Below, one piece after another: positions 1-10,600 of a DNA stretch of 59,460 nucleotides. Position numbers and translations under genes: made by a program. The DNA comes from Methanobacteriota archaeon. GTDB taxonomy: Archaea > Thermoplasmatota > Poseidoniia > Poseidoniales > Thalassarchaeaceae. Numbering within the stretch: position 1 is the stretch's first letter; each line of letters starts with the position of its first letter. The stretch spans positions 1 to 59,460 of the forward strand of contig BPDA01000005.1 in the NCBI GenBank assembly GCA_019654055.1, written 5' to 3'. The notes beneath the pieces are model-generated. The model was given only the letters and a program-made list of their open reading frames with translations, did no database searches and was not told the DNA's origin.

Positions 1-295
1 AGATAGCGATAGTGGGCACTACCGAATTCACCCTTGGATTCCACTAGCGGGCATAATGCGCCTGCACAACCCACACGGCGACGAGGAGATGCGCGACACT
101 CTCAGTTCGTTGCTCGATGAGAAGGAGGTCGGTATCATCGTAGTCGATTCAGCCGACCTCACGCGTATGCCGGACAAGCTCAGACAGCGAATGTCCGACA
201 GCATTTCGCCCACAGTGTTGGGCATAGGGACAGAGGAGGACAATACCCTCCGTGAGTCCATCAAGTCGGCGCTCGGCGTCGACCTTTGGAAGTAG
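1..295 (+). CDS. atpF: A-type ATP synthase subunit F (5' partial, frameshifted)
   Basis: This is the small subunit F of the archaeal A1Ao ATP synthase, which sits in the central stalk with subunit D. The N-terminal part is in another frame from base 3 (IAIVGTTEFTLGF, the Rossmann-like start of the family). The rest, from about base 47 (LAGIMRL... to DLWK), is in the frame that ends with the stop at 293-295. One base is out of register near 42-47, which I attribute to sequence error. The start codon lies at or just before the window edge. The gene directly precedes atpA, as expected in the archaeal order F-A-B-D. Identity rests on the N-terminal motif, the size and the neighbours. Confidence 0.82.
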   Translation, partial: DSDSGHYRIHPWIPLAGIMRLHNPHGDEEMRDTLSSLLDEKEVGIIVVDSADLTRMPDKLRQRMSDSISPTVLGIGTEEDNTLRESIKSALGVDLWK

Positions 296-328
296 ATTCC
301 TCGAATACAAGGATAAGGAAGTGAAGAA

Positions 329-2023
329 ATGAGTGAAGAAAATGGATTGATTTACAGAATCTCAGGACCGGTCGTCACGGCCGTCGGCATCTCGCCGAGA
401 ATGTACGAAGTGGTACGAGTCGGCGACGAGGGACTGATGGGAGAAGTGATTGAGTTGCACGGTGATCAGTCGGTCATCCAGGTCTATGAGGAGACCTCGG
501 GCGTCAGGCCGGGCGAGCCGGTGGTCAGGACAGGTCAGACCTTGTCCGTGAAGTTGGGCCCCGGTCTGCTGACCCAGATTTACGACGGGATACAGCGGCC
601 TCTGGAAGACCTCGAGGAGACCATGGGCGTGTTCATCACGCGTGGTGTCGATGCTGATGGCCTTGACCTCACGAAGAAGTGGGAGTTCAACGCCACCGCC
701 TCGGTCGGTGACGAGGTCTCGGGCGGCTCCATAATCGGATTCGTCCAAGAGACCGAGACTGTCGAGCACAGAATCATGGTCCCCCCTGGGCCTGCTGGCA
801 AGATTGCCAGCATCGAGTCCGGCGAGTTCGACATCACGACCACGGTGTGCACTCTCGAAGACGGCACCGAGGTTGCGATGATGCAGGAGTGGCCGGTCAG
901 GACCCCGCGCCCGTTCATCCAGAAGAACGCCCCGGACGTGCCGTTGGTAACCGGCCAGAGGATTCTAGACTTCCTGTTTCCACTGGCCAAGGGCGGAACC
1001 GCTGGCATTCCCGGACCGTTCGGTGCTGGAAAGACAGTGACCCAACAGCAGCTGGCTAGGTGGTCGGACGCTCAGATTGTTGTCTACATCGGCTGCGGTG
1101 AGCGTGGCAACGAGATGACAGAAGTCCTCACAGAGTTCCCTCATCTGATGGATCCCAACACTGGCAAACCGCTGATGAACAGGACCACGATGATAGCAAA
1201 CACCTCCAACATGCCGGTCGCCGCGCGTGAGGCATCCGTGTACACCGGCATTACAATCGCCGAGTACTTCAGGGACATGGGATACGATGTCGCCCTCATG
1301 GCCGACTCCACCAGCAGGTGGGCCGAGGCCATGCGAGAGATCTCCCCCCGTCTCGAGGAGATGCCGGGAGAAGAGGGATACCCTGCCTATTTGTCAAGCC
1401 GACTGGCCGAGTTCTACGAGCGCGCAGGACGAGTCCAGACTCGGGGCGGAGGCGACGGTTCGGTCTCGGTCATCGGTGCTGTTTCCCCTCCAGGAGGGGA
1501 TATCTCGGAACCGGTCAGCCAAGGTACCTTGAGAATCGTCAAGGTGTTCTGGGGCCTTGATGCGCCTCTGGCGAGGCAGCGACACTTCCCCGCAATCAAC
1601 TGGCTGAGTTCCTACAGCCTATATCCGCAGGCGCTGGACCAGTGGTACCGGGACAACATCGCTAGCGACTTCCCTGAGGTCAGGACGAAAATCAGCAGCC
1701 TGCTGCAAGTCGAGGCCGAGCTTCAGGAGATTGTGCAACTGGTCGGCTCCGACGCACTCCCTATGGACCAACAGCTTACCCTAGAGGTCGCACGGATGAT
1801 TCGCGAGTTCTTCCTGCAGCAGAACGCATTCCACGATGTCGACACGTTCAGTCAGTTGGACCTACAGTATGAGATGGCCAAGGCCATCCTGACCTTCCAA
1901 GAGGAATCCGAGAAGGCGATGGCCGGCGGAGCCGGTCTGGAGGACGTTGTCAACGTCCCTGCACGTACCGACCTGATGAGAGGTCGATTGAGGAGGGCTA
2001 TGCTGAGCGCATTGGGAAATTAA
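329..2023 (+). CDS. atpA: A-type ATP synthase catalytic subunit A
   Basis: This is the catalytic nucleotide-binding subunit of the A1 head, which couples ATP synthesis or hydrolysis to ion flow. At 564 aa it is close to the family's usual length of about 580. The N-terminal beta-barrel is followed by the non-homologous insert characteristic of A/V-type catalytic subunits (about residues 110-190). The P-loop [12 protein letters not shown] and the downstream [13 protein letters not shown] and [11 protein letters not shown] motifs are intact. A short purine-rich stretch (ggataaggaagtg) precedes the ATG. It lies 33 bases after atpF and 60 bases before atpB, in one operon. The frame is unbroken, unlike both neighbours. 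Confidence 0.97.
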   Translation: MSEENGLIYRISGPVVTAVGISPRMYEVVRVGDEGLMGEVIELHGDQSVIQVYEETSGVRPGEPVVRTGQTLSVKLGPGLLTQIYDGIQRPLEDLEETMGVFITRGVDADGLDLTKKWEFNATASVGDEVSGGSIIGFVQETETVEHRIMVPPGPAGKIASIESGEFDITTTVCTLEDGTEVAMMQEWPVRTPRPFIQKNAPDVPLVTGQRILDFLFPLAKGGTAGIPGPFGAGKTVTQQQLARWSDAQIVVYIGCGERGNEMTEVLTEFPHLMDPNTGKPLMNRTTMIANTSNMPVAAREASVYTGITIAEYFRDMGYDVALMADSTSRWAEAMREISPRLEEMPGEEGYPAYLSSRLAEFYERAGRVQTRGGGDGSVSVIGAVSPPGGDISEPVSQGTLRIVKVFWGLDAPLARQRHFPAINWLSSYSLYPQALDQWYRDNIASDFPEVRTKISSLLQVEAELQEIVQLVGSDALPMDQQLTLEVARMIREFFLQQNAFHDVDTFSQLDLQYEMAKAILTFQEESEKAMAGGAGLEDVVNVPARTDLMRGRLRRAMLSALGN

Positions 2024-2083
2024 ACGGTGAGATGTCTAAGCAGATTGCTGGGACTATGGAGGACAACTAAGGGGGTGCCATGA

Positions 2084-3463
2084 ATGAGCGGAAAGGAATA
2101 CAGAACAATTACTGATGTCAAAGGGCCATTGGTCTTCCTCGAGAAGACGGAGCCCGTATCCTACGGCGAGATTGTGCAGTTGCGACTCTCCGACGGGTCG
2201 ATGAAGAACGGACAGGTGCTCGATACCAGCGATGACCAAGTCATCGTACAGGTCTTCGAGGGAACCGCGTCCGTAGACAGGCAGACCGGGGTCAAGTTCC
2301 TCGGGGACGTCTTCAAGCTCCCTGTCAGCAAGGGACTAAACGGACGTATCCTAGACGGTGCAGGGAAGCCAAGGGACGGCGGACCTGAGATCGTTGCTGA
2401 GGACATGGCGGACATCATCGGCGCCGCCATCAACCCCTATAGCCGCGAGAGCCCGGAGCAGTTCATCCAGACTGGAATCTCGGCAATCGACGCCTGCACG
2501 AGTCTTGTGCGCGGGCAGAAGCTGCCAATCTTCTCGGCATCTGGCCTGCCCCACAACGACATAGCCTTACAAATCGCGAGACAAGCTAAGTTGGTCGGCA
2601 GCGACGACGACTTCGTCGTCGTCTTCTGTGCAATGGGGATTACAGCCGAGGAGTACAACTTCTTCGTACACGATTTAGAGAGGACGGGCGCACTGGAGAA
2701 CGCCGCGCTGTTCGTCAACCTAGCGGACGACCCCGCCGTCGAGCGCCTATACTCCGAGACTGGCCTTGACGGCTGCCGAGTACTTGGCGTTCGAGCACGA
2801 TTACCACGTGCTTGTTATCTACACTGACATGACCAACTACTGCGAATCCCTGCGTCAGATTGGGGCTGCCCGTGAGGAAGTCCCCGGAAGGCGTGGGTAC
2901 CCCGGATACTGTACACCGATCTGGCGATGCTGTACGAGAGGGCAGGTATGGTCAAGGGCAAGAAGGGAAGCATCACCCAGTTCCCTATTCTTACTATGCC
3001 AGGAGACGACATCACGCATCCGATCCCGACCTATCTGGATACATCACCGAGGGGCAAATCGTGATTTCCAAGAGCTGCATCAGAAGGGGATATACCCTCC
3101 GATTTAAAGTACTGCCGTCCCTGTCAAGACTGATGAACGCAGGAATCGGCGAGGGCAAGACACGAGAGGACCACAAGTCAGTCTCCGACCAACTTATGCC
3201 GCCTATGCAGGGGGGAGGGAACTCAGAGGATTGGTGGCAAACGTCGGAGAGGACGCGCTCAACGAGCGAGATCTACAGCTGCTGAAGTTCGCGGACATAT
3301 TCGAGGGCCAGTTCCTCAGGCAGAGCCGAGACGAGGACCGCTCGATATCAGAGGGCACTCTCGACCTAGCGTGGGACCTGCTCACCAACATCGACACAAG
3401 TATCTGGTCAGACTGGATCAGAAGTGGATAGACAAGTACCACCCCACTGAGAGCAAGTCGTGA
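2084..3463 (+). CDS. atpB: A-type ATP synthase subunit B (multiply frameshifted)
   Basis: This is the non-catalytic nucleotide-binding subunit B of the A1 head. The first 225 codons read cleanly ([20 protein letters not shown]; the family stretch [20 protein letters not shown]). Recognisable B-subunit sequence then hops between frames: [19 protein letters not shown] near 2757, [39 protein letters not shown] near 2905, and GIYPPI near 3090. A final tail, [19 protein letters not shown], stops at 3461-3463. At least six frame changes are needed, yet almost the whole protein is recoverable. That argues for sequence error in an essential gene, not decay. Confidence 0.9.
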
Positions 3464-3493
3464 AACAGCCAGAGGGCACTTAGGAGGTAGAAC

Positions 3494-4112
3494 ATGGCTC
3501 TTGATATCAAGCCAACGAGGTCCGAACTAATCAAACCCCAAGCGGCGCATCAAGCAGACCCAGAACGGCTACAACCTTCTCAAGATGAAGCGAGACGGGC
3601 TGTTCCACGAGTTCAGGACACTGCTGTCGGAGATGATAGAGGCCCGCGAGGCACTGGTCGGAACCTACCGCGAGGCCGTTCAGTCAATCAGTCTGGCCAG
3701 TGCCATCGAGGGAGGACTGGCCGTAAAGAGCGCCGCCATAGCCATCTCTCGCCACCCGGAGGTCACGGTCACGCGACGCAACATCATGGGAGTGGTGGTC
3801 CCTAGCGTGGTCGGCACCAACCTGACCACCTCAATAGATGAGAGGGGAACAGGACTGATAGGTGGCTCGGCGTACATTGACGAGGCATCCGACGCATACT
3901 CCAATCTGGTCGAGAAGATCGTCAAGGCTGCCGAGATGGAAGCGACGCTGAAACGACTCCTCGTCGAGATTGAGGCCACTAAGCGTCGAGTCAACGCGCT
4001 GGAGTACGTCGTAATCCCTCAGATGGAGGAGGCACGGAACTTCATCCAGCTCCGTCTAGAGGAGATGGAACGCGAGGAGACGTTCCGCCTGAAGCGCTTC
4101 AAGAACAAGTGA
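3494..4112 (+). CDS. atpD: A-type ATP synthase subunit D (one frameshift)
   Basis: Subunit D forms the central rotor stalk of the A1Ao ATPase. The start MALDIKPTRSELI at 3494 follows an aggaggt ribosome-binding site (3480-3487). One base is out of register in the run aaaccccaag near 3537-3542. The downstream frame then gives KRRIKQTQNGYNLLKMKRDG and continues intact to RLKRFKNK at 4112. The long N- and C-terminal helices of a coiled coil are evident. The protein would be about 205 aa, normal for the family. It closes the ATPase operon and is followed immediately by a perfect stem-loop (4115-4133). Confidence 0.92.
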
Positions 4113-4114
4113 AT

Positions 4115-4133
4115 CGGCGAACTCCGTTCGCCG
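4115..4133 (+). terminator. Stem-loop directly after atpD
   Basis: A perfect 8-bp inverted repeat (CGGCGAAC / GTTCGCCG) with loop TCC begins three bases after the atpD stop codon. It could mark the 3' end of the ATPase operon transcript or act as an RNA processing or stability element. There is no following T-run, so it is not a classical bacterial terminator. Similar three-base-loop hairpins follow other genes in this window. Confidence 0.5.
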
Positions 4134-4140
4134 TGCGTAC

Positions 4141-5397
4141 GTGCGAGGGGTCAAAACCCACCTCCCCGGCCCAATATCGGGAGGAGTCAACCTGACCGAG
4201 GCCGAAACCCATCTACTCGACACCGAGACGTGGGGCGAGCACGAACTGCTCGAGGTAATCTGCTCGAGGTACTTCGTCCTCGGAAGTCAGGGCTTAGCCG
4301 AACACTCATGGGAGGTCAACGGCAGGGACGGCAGAAGCCCCAGTGCCTGCCTCCGCTCACTGAACAGGCACCTCAAGAACCTCAGTCTGATTGCGGTACT
4401 CGACGAGGGCGATCCGCCTCTGCTCAGCGTTGGCGCCCTGCCGGCCCAGATGATGGTGATGCCGGCTTGGCAGCAGGCTCTGGTATGGGCATTGGTAACT
4501 GGGTTCGTGACCATGGCAGGAGCCCTCTGGATCACTCATCTTGACCCTTCTCTAGCTGTCCTAGAAACAACGGTCCTGCAGACCGCCTTCGCCTTCTTCG
4601 CTCTCCCAGTGGTCGGCTCCGTGCTCCTCGCGAGCTACACCCGAATCTTCGTCTCGGAAGCATTGGAAGTCGAGTCGAGCCACCTGATCCCGCTCGCCTT
4701 CCCGGTGATGTCAGCGGAATGGCCGTTCAGCCTAATCTCGGCGATTGGCCAGTTGAGGCCCGACCTGCACCCGATACCTAACCGACGCGCCCTCGGGCTG
4801 ATTGAGCTGACCACACCGACGGTGATGTTCGTCAGTGGCTCCATCCTGACCATACTGGGACTAGGCATGACCCCTGAGCAGCCACCTGCGTTTGAGACGG
4901 CTCCGATAGTCGTCGACACCAACTTCTTGGTGGACATACTCAGCACATTGATGCTGCATTCGGACGTAGCACTGAAGCTGCAGTGGATACACCCGACCGG
5001 ACTAGCCGGCATCGCCCTCTCTCTGGCCGGTTGGGCTCTGCTATTGCCGGTCCCCGGATTTCCTGGGGACCGGATACTGCACGCTCTTATCGGTCCGGAG
5101 GACATGGAGGAGGGAAGCAACCAGACATCAATCTTCATTGTCACACTCGGCTTCACCCTACTAGTCTTCATGAGCACCGACTACTGGCCATGGCTGCTTC
5201 TGGTGGCAATAGCCGCGTGGCGCAGGTTCAGCCCCGAGCAGATGCCCTCGCCATACGTCGTCGACGAGTACGCGGGACTCGACGAGATCCCTATGCGGCA
5301 GATCGCATCGCTGACCCTGGCGATCCTCCTGCTGGGTTACCCAGGACTTGAGCCCAGCTACGAGATGGAGGAATGGGACGCTGGCCTGTCGACCTGA
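4141..5397 (+). CDS. Site-2-protease-like membrane protein, predicted inactive (N-terminal part)
   Basis: The protein has a soluble N-terminal stretch of about 100 residues followed by several membrane segments (about 104-130, 140-165, 225-245, 275-300, 330-350). The segment layout and two conserved landmarks resemble M50 site-2 proteases. One is HPIPNRRALGLIEL, matching the family's SPIPNRKALFDIG-type loop. The other is GWALLLPVPGFPGDRILHAL, matching LNLLPxxxLDGG. The HExxH zinc motif expected after the second membrane segment is absent (SYTRIFVSEALEV stands in its place), and the second motif is PGFPGD rather than LDGGH. I infer a pseudoprotease. The start is a GTG at 4141 with no clear ribosome-binding site. 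The frame breaks near 5360-5393. Confidence 0.55.
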   Translation: MRGVKTHLPGPISGGVNLTEAETHLLDTETWGEHELLEVICSRYFVLGSQGLAEHSWEVNGRDGRSPSACLRSLNRHLKNLSLIAVLDEGDPPLLSVGALPAQMMVMPAWQQALVWALVTGFVTMAGALWITHLDPSLAVLETTVLQTAFAFFALPVVGSVLLASYTRIFVSEALEVESSHLIPLAFPVMSAEWPFSLISAIGQLRPDLHPIPNRRALGLIELTTPTVMFVSGSILTILGLGMTPEQPPAFETAPIVVDTNFLVDILSTLMLHSDVALKLQWIHPTGLAGIALSLAGWALLLPVPGFPGDRILHALIGPEDMEEGSNQTSIFIVTLGFTLLVFMSTDYWPWLLLVAIAAWRRFSPEQMPSPYVVDEYAGLDEIPMRQIASLTLAILLLGYPGLEPSYEMEEWDAGLST

Positions 5398-6605
5398 ATC
5401 GTGGCCGGAGTTCGTGGCCTTCGAGGATGGGCAAGCCTCAGTCGAGCTGGTGCTAGAACCAGCCGGAGTTATGCCGGTCTCCGGCTGGTTGCAGATGCGT
5501 GTCGAAGGAGCTCCGTTCGGGGATTGGAAGATTGATTCGGAATGCTTCGACGAGAGAGAAACGTGTCGTTTCGACGACATCACCCAGGCCTCTCCGGGCA
5601 ACGTGTCGATTAGCCTGTCTAGGGAACAAATGGAGGCCACTGAGCAGACTTTCAGGCTGGTTGTCCTAGTCGATGTGGCTAATCACGTGACCGAGCACGC
5701 AATCGTGTTCCAGCCGACCGGGACGACCACGCCGATAGACCCTCTCTGGGTATTGGTCGAGGACACGAGCACCCCAAGGATTTGCGTAGATTTCCTAGTA
5801 GTCAAGGACGACCACGTCAACCTGTCCAACAACGACCCGTTCTGGTCGTTCGAGGACGAGACCTCGCTGGGTCCAGACCGCACAAACTATGCATGCGCGG
5901 TCACGATGGTGCGATACACTCCCTGTCGCTGCAGGACGAGCAGTTCCTGAGGATAGGCCCCTCTATCGTGGTGTCCAGAGAGAACCTGACCAATGACGTA
6001 CTGTTCATGCCGATCGAGGGCACTCAGCCGAAGATCCAGGTCTCTGAGAGCGAGTGGCTGATCCCCGAGTGGTTCGAAAAGGGCTCCGAGTACGTCATCG
6101 CCCGAGGTGACTCCGGCTCGGCGTTCTGCCCGTCCTCCGAGGCAATCGCAGAGGTCAACGCGACCGGCGACTGGCAGAGGGACCTCTCTGACCGCTCAGC
6201 GATTCTCGTCCCAGCCGGGCAGACGGGCAATGCTACCCTGAGGTTCCCGCCTTCGGGCTGGCTGGCTCTGTGCGAGGGCACCACTATGTTCGCCTCATAC
6301 AAGGTAGTCGAAGGTCCGGATGTCATGGTCGACCCGGGGACACTCGAATCGAGGATGCCCGGTGGCGAGTTCAGCATTGTGAACCGCGAGAACGCGTCGA
6401 TACCAATCTCCTTGGATTGGACCGGGGATGCGGTCGCGTGGGACAACTGGAAGTCTTGGGCGCCGGCCGAAGTGCCCGCGATGTCCTCAGTCACAGCCAA
6501 TGCTTCCGTTCATGGGGACCCGCCTGCTTTGTGGGCAGCCTGGGTCACGGCTGACGAGGACGGCATCACCCTGCACTTCGCGGCTCGTTCTTGGGGGAGG
6601 CATGA
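5398..6605 (+). CDS. C-terminal extracytoplasmic part of the site-2-protease-like protein (frameshifted)
   Basis: Reading continues from the preceding membrane protein in a second frame (WPEFVAFEDGQASVELVLEP onward). It moves to a third frame near 5900-5915 (IHSLSLQDEQFLRIGPSIVV) and runs to about 6600. With the first part it would make a protein of about 820 aa. This part has no obvious membrane segment and consists of beta-rich, Asp/Glu/Ser-rich sequence with several Cys residues, as expected for an extracytoplasmic domain. The end overlaps the panE start in the sequence gcATGATG. I do not recognise a named domain. The single-gene reading is inferred from the absence of a fresh start or signal peptide. 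Confidence 0.5.
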
Positions 6606-7555
6606 TGCAGATAGCCATCCTCGGCATCGGCTCAATCGGAGGGGTGCTCCTAGGCGCCCTCTCGGACACTGACGCAGAACTGGTGGCTGTCGCTCGTGGC
6701 GAGAGTTCGAGGATGCTGTCTCAAGCCGGACTGGTCCTGCATACGCCGGAGGGATCCATAGAGGTAATCCCTCCCGAGCGCTTTGTCACGGTGGACAGCG
6801 AAGCGGGCCCACTGCCCGCAGGACTCCGTGGCTCGTGCGCCGCCGCCCTCGTCTGCGGCAAGGCGAACTCGACGCCAATACTCGCTCAGATAGTGGAGGA
6901 GTTGCTGAGCGAGGACGGAGTCGCCGCCAGCCTGCAGAACGGCATGGGTCACGCCGAGATACTCGCAAACAGGCTGGGCAAGGAGAGGGTGCTCGGCGGG
7001 ACTACTACCCATGGAGCATGGCGAGGCGAGGATGGGACTCACTGGGTCGGCCGAGGCAACATCAGATTGGGCAGGCTCGACGGCGCCGACGCCGAGGGTG
7101 CTGCAGCTGCTCTGATGACCAAGCTCCACGAGGCGAATCTGGGTCCGGAGTGGAGCGCGGACATCCAACGCACCATCTGGGTCAAGATACTCCTCAACGT
7201 GGCAATCAACCCGGTCTGCGCCATCGCCGGGGTCAGGAACGGAGCGCTGCTGGAGGTGTCCGAGCTGTGGGAGCAGGCACACTCCGCCATGCTGGAGGCA
7301 GCGATGGTCGCAGAGGCCAGTGGCGCAGACCTCTCCGAACTCGATTTGGAAGGCACCCTGCGTAAGGTGGCAGGGGCGACTGCGCAGAACCGCTGCTCGA
7401 TGCTCCAGGACGTGATGGCGGGACGACAGACCGAGATCGATGAGCTGTGTGGGGCGGTGGTCTCTCTGGGGGAGTCTCTGGGCGTTGCAACCCCGAGGAA
7501 TGAAATGCTCCATGCACTGGTTCGGGGTATTCACATCTCGTCCAGTCTGGAGTGA
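6602..7555 (+). CDS. panE: 2-dehydropantoate 2-reductase
   Basis: The enzyme reduces ketopantoate to pantoate with NAD(P)H in coenzyme A biosynthesis. The 317-aa protein begins with a Rossmann motif GIGSIGG at about residues 8-14. Its C-terminal ApbA domain includes IWVKILLNVAINPVCA, the family stretch that holds the catalytic Lys and substrate-binding Asn. The QNGMGH segment after the nucleotide-binding domain also fits. I start it at ATG 6602 (MMQIAIL) rather than the in-frame ATG at 6428, because the family N-terminus begins at the Rossmann strand. The start overlaps the end of the upstream membrane protein. Confidence 0.93.
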   Translation: MMQIAILGIGSIGGVLLGALSDTDAELVAVARGESSRMLSQAGLVLHTPEGSIEVIPPERFVTVDSEAGPLPAGLRGSCAAALVCGKANSTPILAQIVEELLSEDGVAASLQNGMGHAEILANRLGKERVLGGTTTHGAWRGEDGTHWVGRGNIRLGRLDGADAEGAAAALMTKLHEANLGPEWSADIQRTIWVKILLNVAINPVCAIAGVRNGALLEVSELWEQAHSAMLEAAMVAEASGADLSELDLEGTLRKVAGATAQNRCSMLQDVMAGRQTEIDELCGAVVSLGESLGVATPRNEMLHALVRGIHISSSLE

Positions 7556-7560
7556 TTCCC

Positions 7561-7667
7561 CGGCGATTTTTCGCCCCATTCGTAATCGTTGTGCTGCGCC
7601 TATGGAAGCCTCAACATTCATTAGCAGACAGGAGGGGAGGGCGCGAATGTCGTCGGCGATTTTTCGC
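7561..7667. repeat. 14-bp direct repeat upstream of smc
   Basis: CGGCGATTTTTCGC occurs at 7561-7574 and again at 7654-7667, in the 131-base gap before smc. The first copy, with one more base, forms a small hairpin (GGCGA, loop TTTT, TCGCC). Nearby CCCATTCG (after the first copy) and CGAATGGG (after the second) are inverted copies of each other. The gap could hold smc promoter or operator elements, or the 3' end of the panE transcript. Confidence 0.5.
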
Positions 7668-7686
7668 TCGGCGAATGGGTGAGGGG

Positions 7687-10600
7687 ATGCATCTACTTCG
7701 AATGGAACTCGAAAATTTCAAATCGTTCGGAGGCGAAGTCACCATTCCCCTCGAAGAGGGTTTCACGGCGATAACCGGACCAAATGGCTCGGGCAAGTCG
7801 AACACCTTGGACGCTCTGGAGTTCGTCCTCGGACCGAAGTCTACCAAGTCCCTCAGGGCGGCCAACGTCACTCAGCTGATCTTCAACGGCGGCAAGCGGG
7901 GCAGGCCGGCCAAGCACATGTCAGCCAGTCTTGTATTCGACAACACGCCTGATGTCGGCAGCCGGAGGAGGCTGAGGGTCGAGACCGACGAGGTGCGATT
8001 CACCAGAACGGTCAAGTTGGGTAGGAAGGGAGACCCGATCTCATCGTACCGGATCAACGACGAACCCTCCTCGGCCACCGAGATGCGCAGAGTCCTGGCC
8101 GAGGCCGGTCTCCGGGCTGGCGGCTACAACATCGTGAAGCAGGGCGATGTCACCACGCTCGCCACGATGACCCCTCACAAGAGGAGAGGTGTCCTCGAGG
8201 AGGTCGCAGGAGTCACTGCCTACGACGACGAGATTCGCCGGGCCGGCACCCAGCGCAAGCACGTCGAGTCCAACATCGAGACAATCGACCTGTTCGAGAT
8301 CGAGCAGAAGAAGCGGCTCAAGGACCTCGGCAAGGAGCGCGAGCAGGCCCTCAAGTTTAAGCAGCTCAAGGACGAACTTGACACCGCTAGGGTATCGCTG
8401 CACCAGTCGAGGCACAGGAACCGCTCCGACGAGGTGCGGCTGCTGGGCGAGGAGCGCTCGCGCTACCTAGGGGAGATTGACGATATAGGAGAGAAGATTA
8501 CCGATGGCAAGAAGGGAGTCTTGGCGCTTGACGAGGAACTGGTCAAGGTCGACTCCGACATCAACGAAATCACAAGCGGGGAGGCCCGGGGGCTGTTCGA
8601 GCAGATTCGCCAGTACCAGATCGACATCGAGACAGGCGGAGACAGAATCGGCGACCAGCGTAGCATCATTGAGGAGGCCGAGGAGGAGGCCGAGGTTTTC
8701 CGTACTGAGCTGCAGGGGGCACAATCCGCGCATGAGGACGTGCAGGGCGTCCTCGACAACGCCAGCCAAGCACTGGAGGATGCGAAGGCGACACTCAAGA
8801 GCGCATCAGCCGAGGAGCTCGAAGCCAGGGACGCAATCGAGTCAGGTGACAAGGCCGGTAGGGACCTCAAGCGAATCCTAGGCCGGACCTCGGAAGCCGT
8901 GGACGAGGCACAAACCACTCACGCAGAGGCCAGCCTGAAGGCCGATCTCGCAGACCAGAAGGCTCAGATCGCCTCAAGCAAGCTGGCCGACCTAGAGGGC
9001 GAGTTCGAGGAGGCCACCATGGTCCGCGACGACCTCGAACTGGTCGGCGAGGATCTACAGGGAGACCAACCCGAGAAGGACCGCGGCTCGCTTGCCGAAG
9101 AGTTGCGAAGGCTGCAGAAGCAGGAGGCTGAGCTGGTCGGCGACAGGGATCGCTCGGAGCTCAGGGTCAGAGACGCCGAGAGGGAGTTGAACAAGGCCCG
9201 AGCCCGTCAGGAGGGCCGCTCTGGAACACCTGGGTCAGCAGTTACCCTAGCAGCGCTCACCAAACTCCGCCAGAGTGGTGACGTGAAAGGTATCCTCGGC
9301 TCGCTGGGCGAACTCACAGCTCCGAAGGACCCAGCTCACGAAGAAGCGCTCGCGAACGCCCTAGGGGCGGGACTGAGGAGCATCGTGGTCACCGACGACG
9401 ACGTCGCGGCCAAGTGCATAGCATGGCTCAGGCAGAACGGAGGCGGTAGGGCCACTTTCCTACCCCTCAACAAGCTGTCCACCAGCCGCCCCGGGGGTCG
9501 CTCCCTGATCGTCGCAAACAATCCCGGGGTCATCGGCTTCGCCCACGACCTGCTGGACTACGACTCAGAGATTGAGACCGCCGTGAGGTACGCAGGACGT
9601 AACACCCTAGTCGTGGAGACCATGGAAGTCGCCCGGCGCAACATGGGTGGTGTACGACTCGTGACCCTAGACGGGTCCGTCATCGAAAGCTCAGGCGCCA
9701 TGACCGGAGGTTCCGCGGCAACATCGACTCGCAACGCCTTCGGTGGCGGCTCGGTCTCATCCAGCCTCGACAGGTTGGAGACAGCCGTCGAGGAGGCAAA
9801 CCTCCTCTACTCAACCGTCGAGGCCGCTCTCAGGGAACTGCGAGCCAACCAGCAGAGCCTACGCGACAGCATACACGGCCTCGACGGGGACGACCACTCA
9901 GTCAGGCTACGCAACTGGAAAGCTGATATCGAGCGGGCCCAGAAGAACGTCGACGAGACCCGCAATAAGGTCGTCGCAGCTACTCGGGAGTTCGAGCGCT
10001 GCGAGGAGGCGCAGGCCACCGTAAGGGCCGACGCCGACGAGGCCAGCGGGGATTACGAGTCCGCAGCCGCCGCCAGGGCCGCAGCCGCCCAGGCCCTCCA
10101 GGACCACGCTCCAGACCATCTATCGCAGAAGCTTAGGGAGGCCGAGAGGCAGATGACCGAGGCAGAACGCACCAAGCTGGCTTCGGAATCTGCGATCTCC
10201 AGCAGTAATGAGCGCTTGCAGATTCTATCCGGGCGAGTCGTGGAGATACAGAGACAGATCGACAAGAAGCTCGAGGCCATATCAACCGCGGAGTCGCGAA
10301 TCTCCGATTTGGAGAAGGCGATTGCAGAGGCCAACGACAACCTCGAGGACCTCAGGGTACAGGCCTCCCAGTTCGACGAGGAGCAGCAGGCCCTCAAGGA
10401 CAGGAGGGACGAGATAGTCGACGAGAGAGCGAGCCTGAGAGCCTCGGTCGAGACCATGTCGCAGAAGAGGGAGACCTTAGCGGCCCGCATAGAGGACCTG
10501 AATGTACAAATCCAGCAGAAGCGCGAGACTGTCGACGAAATCGCAGCCGAGTTGGGGGAAGCGGGAATCCCGATTCCGACAGCCGAGGCGCAGCTGCCGA

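Noticed and set aside
6650-7621. 323-codon open frame on the reverse strand
   Set aside because: It mirrors panE codon for codon. The forward frame has clear family motifs, while the reverse translation is Arg/Gln-rich with no recognisable domain. It is a shadow frame of a GC-rich gene.
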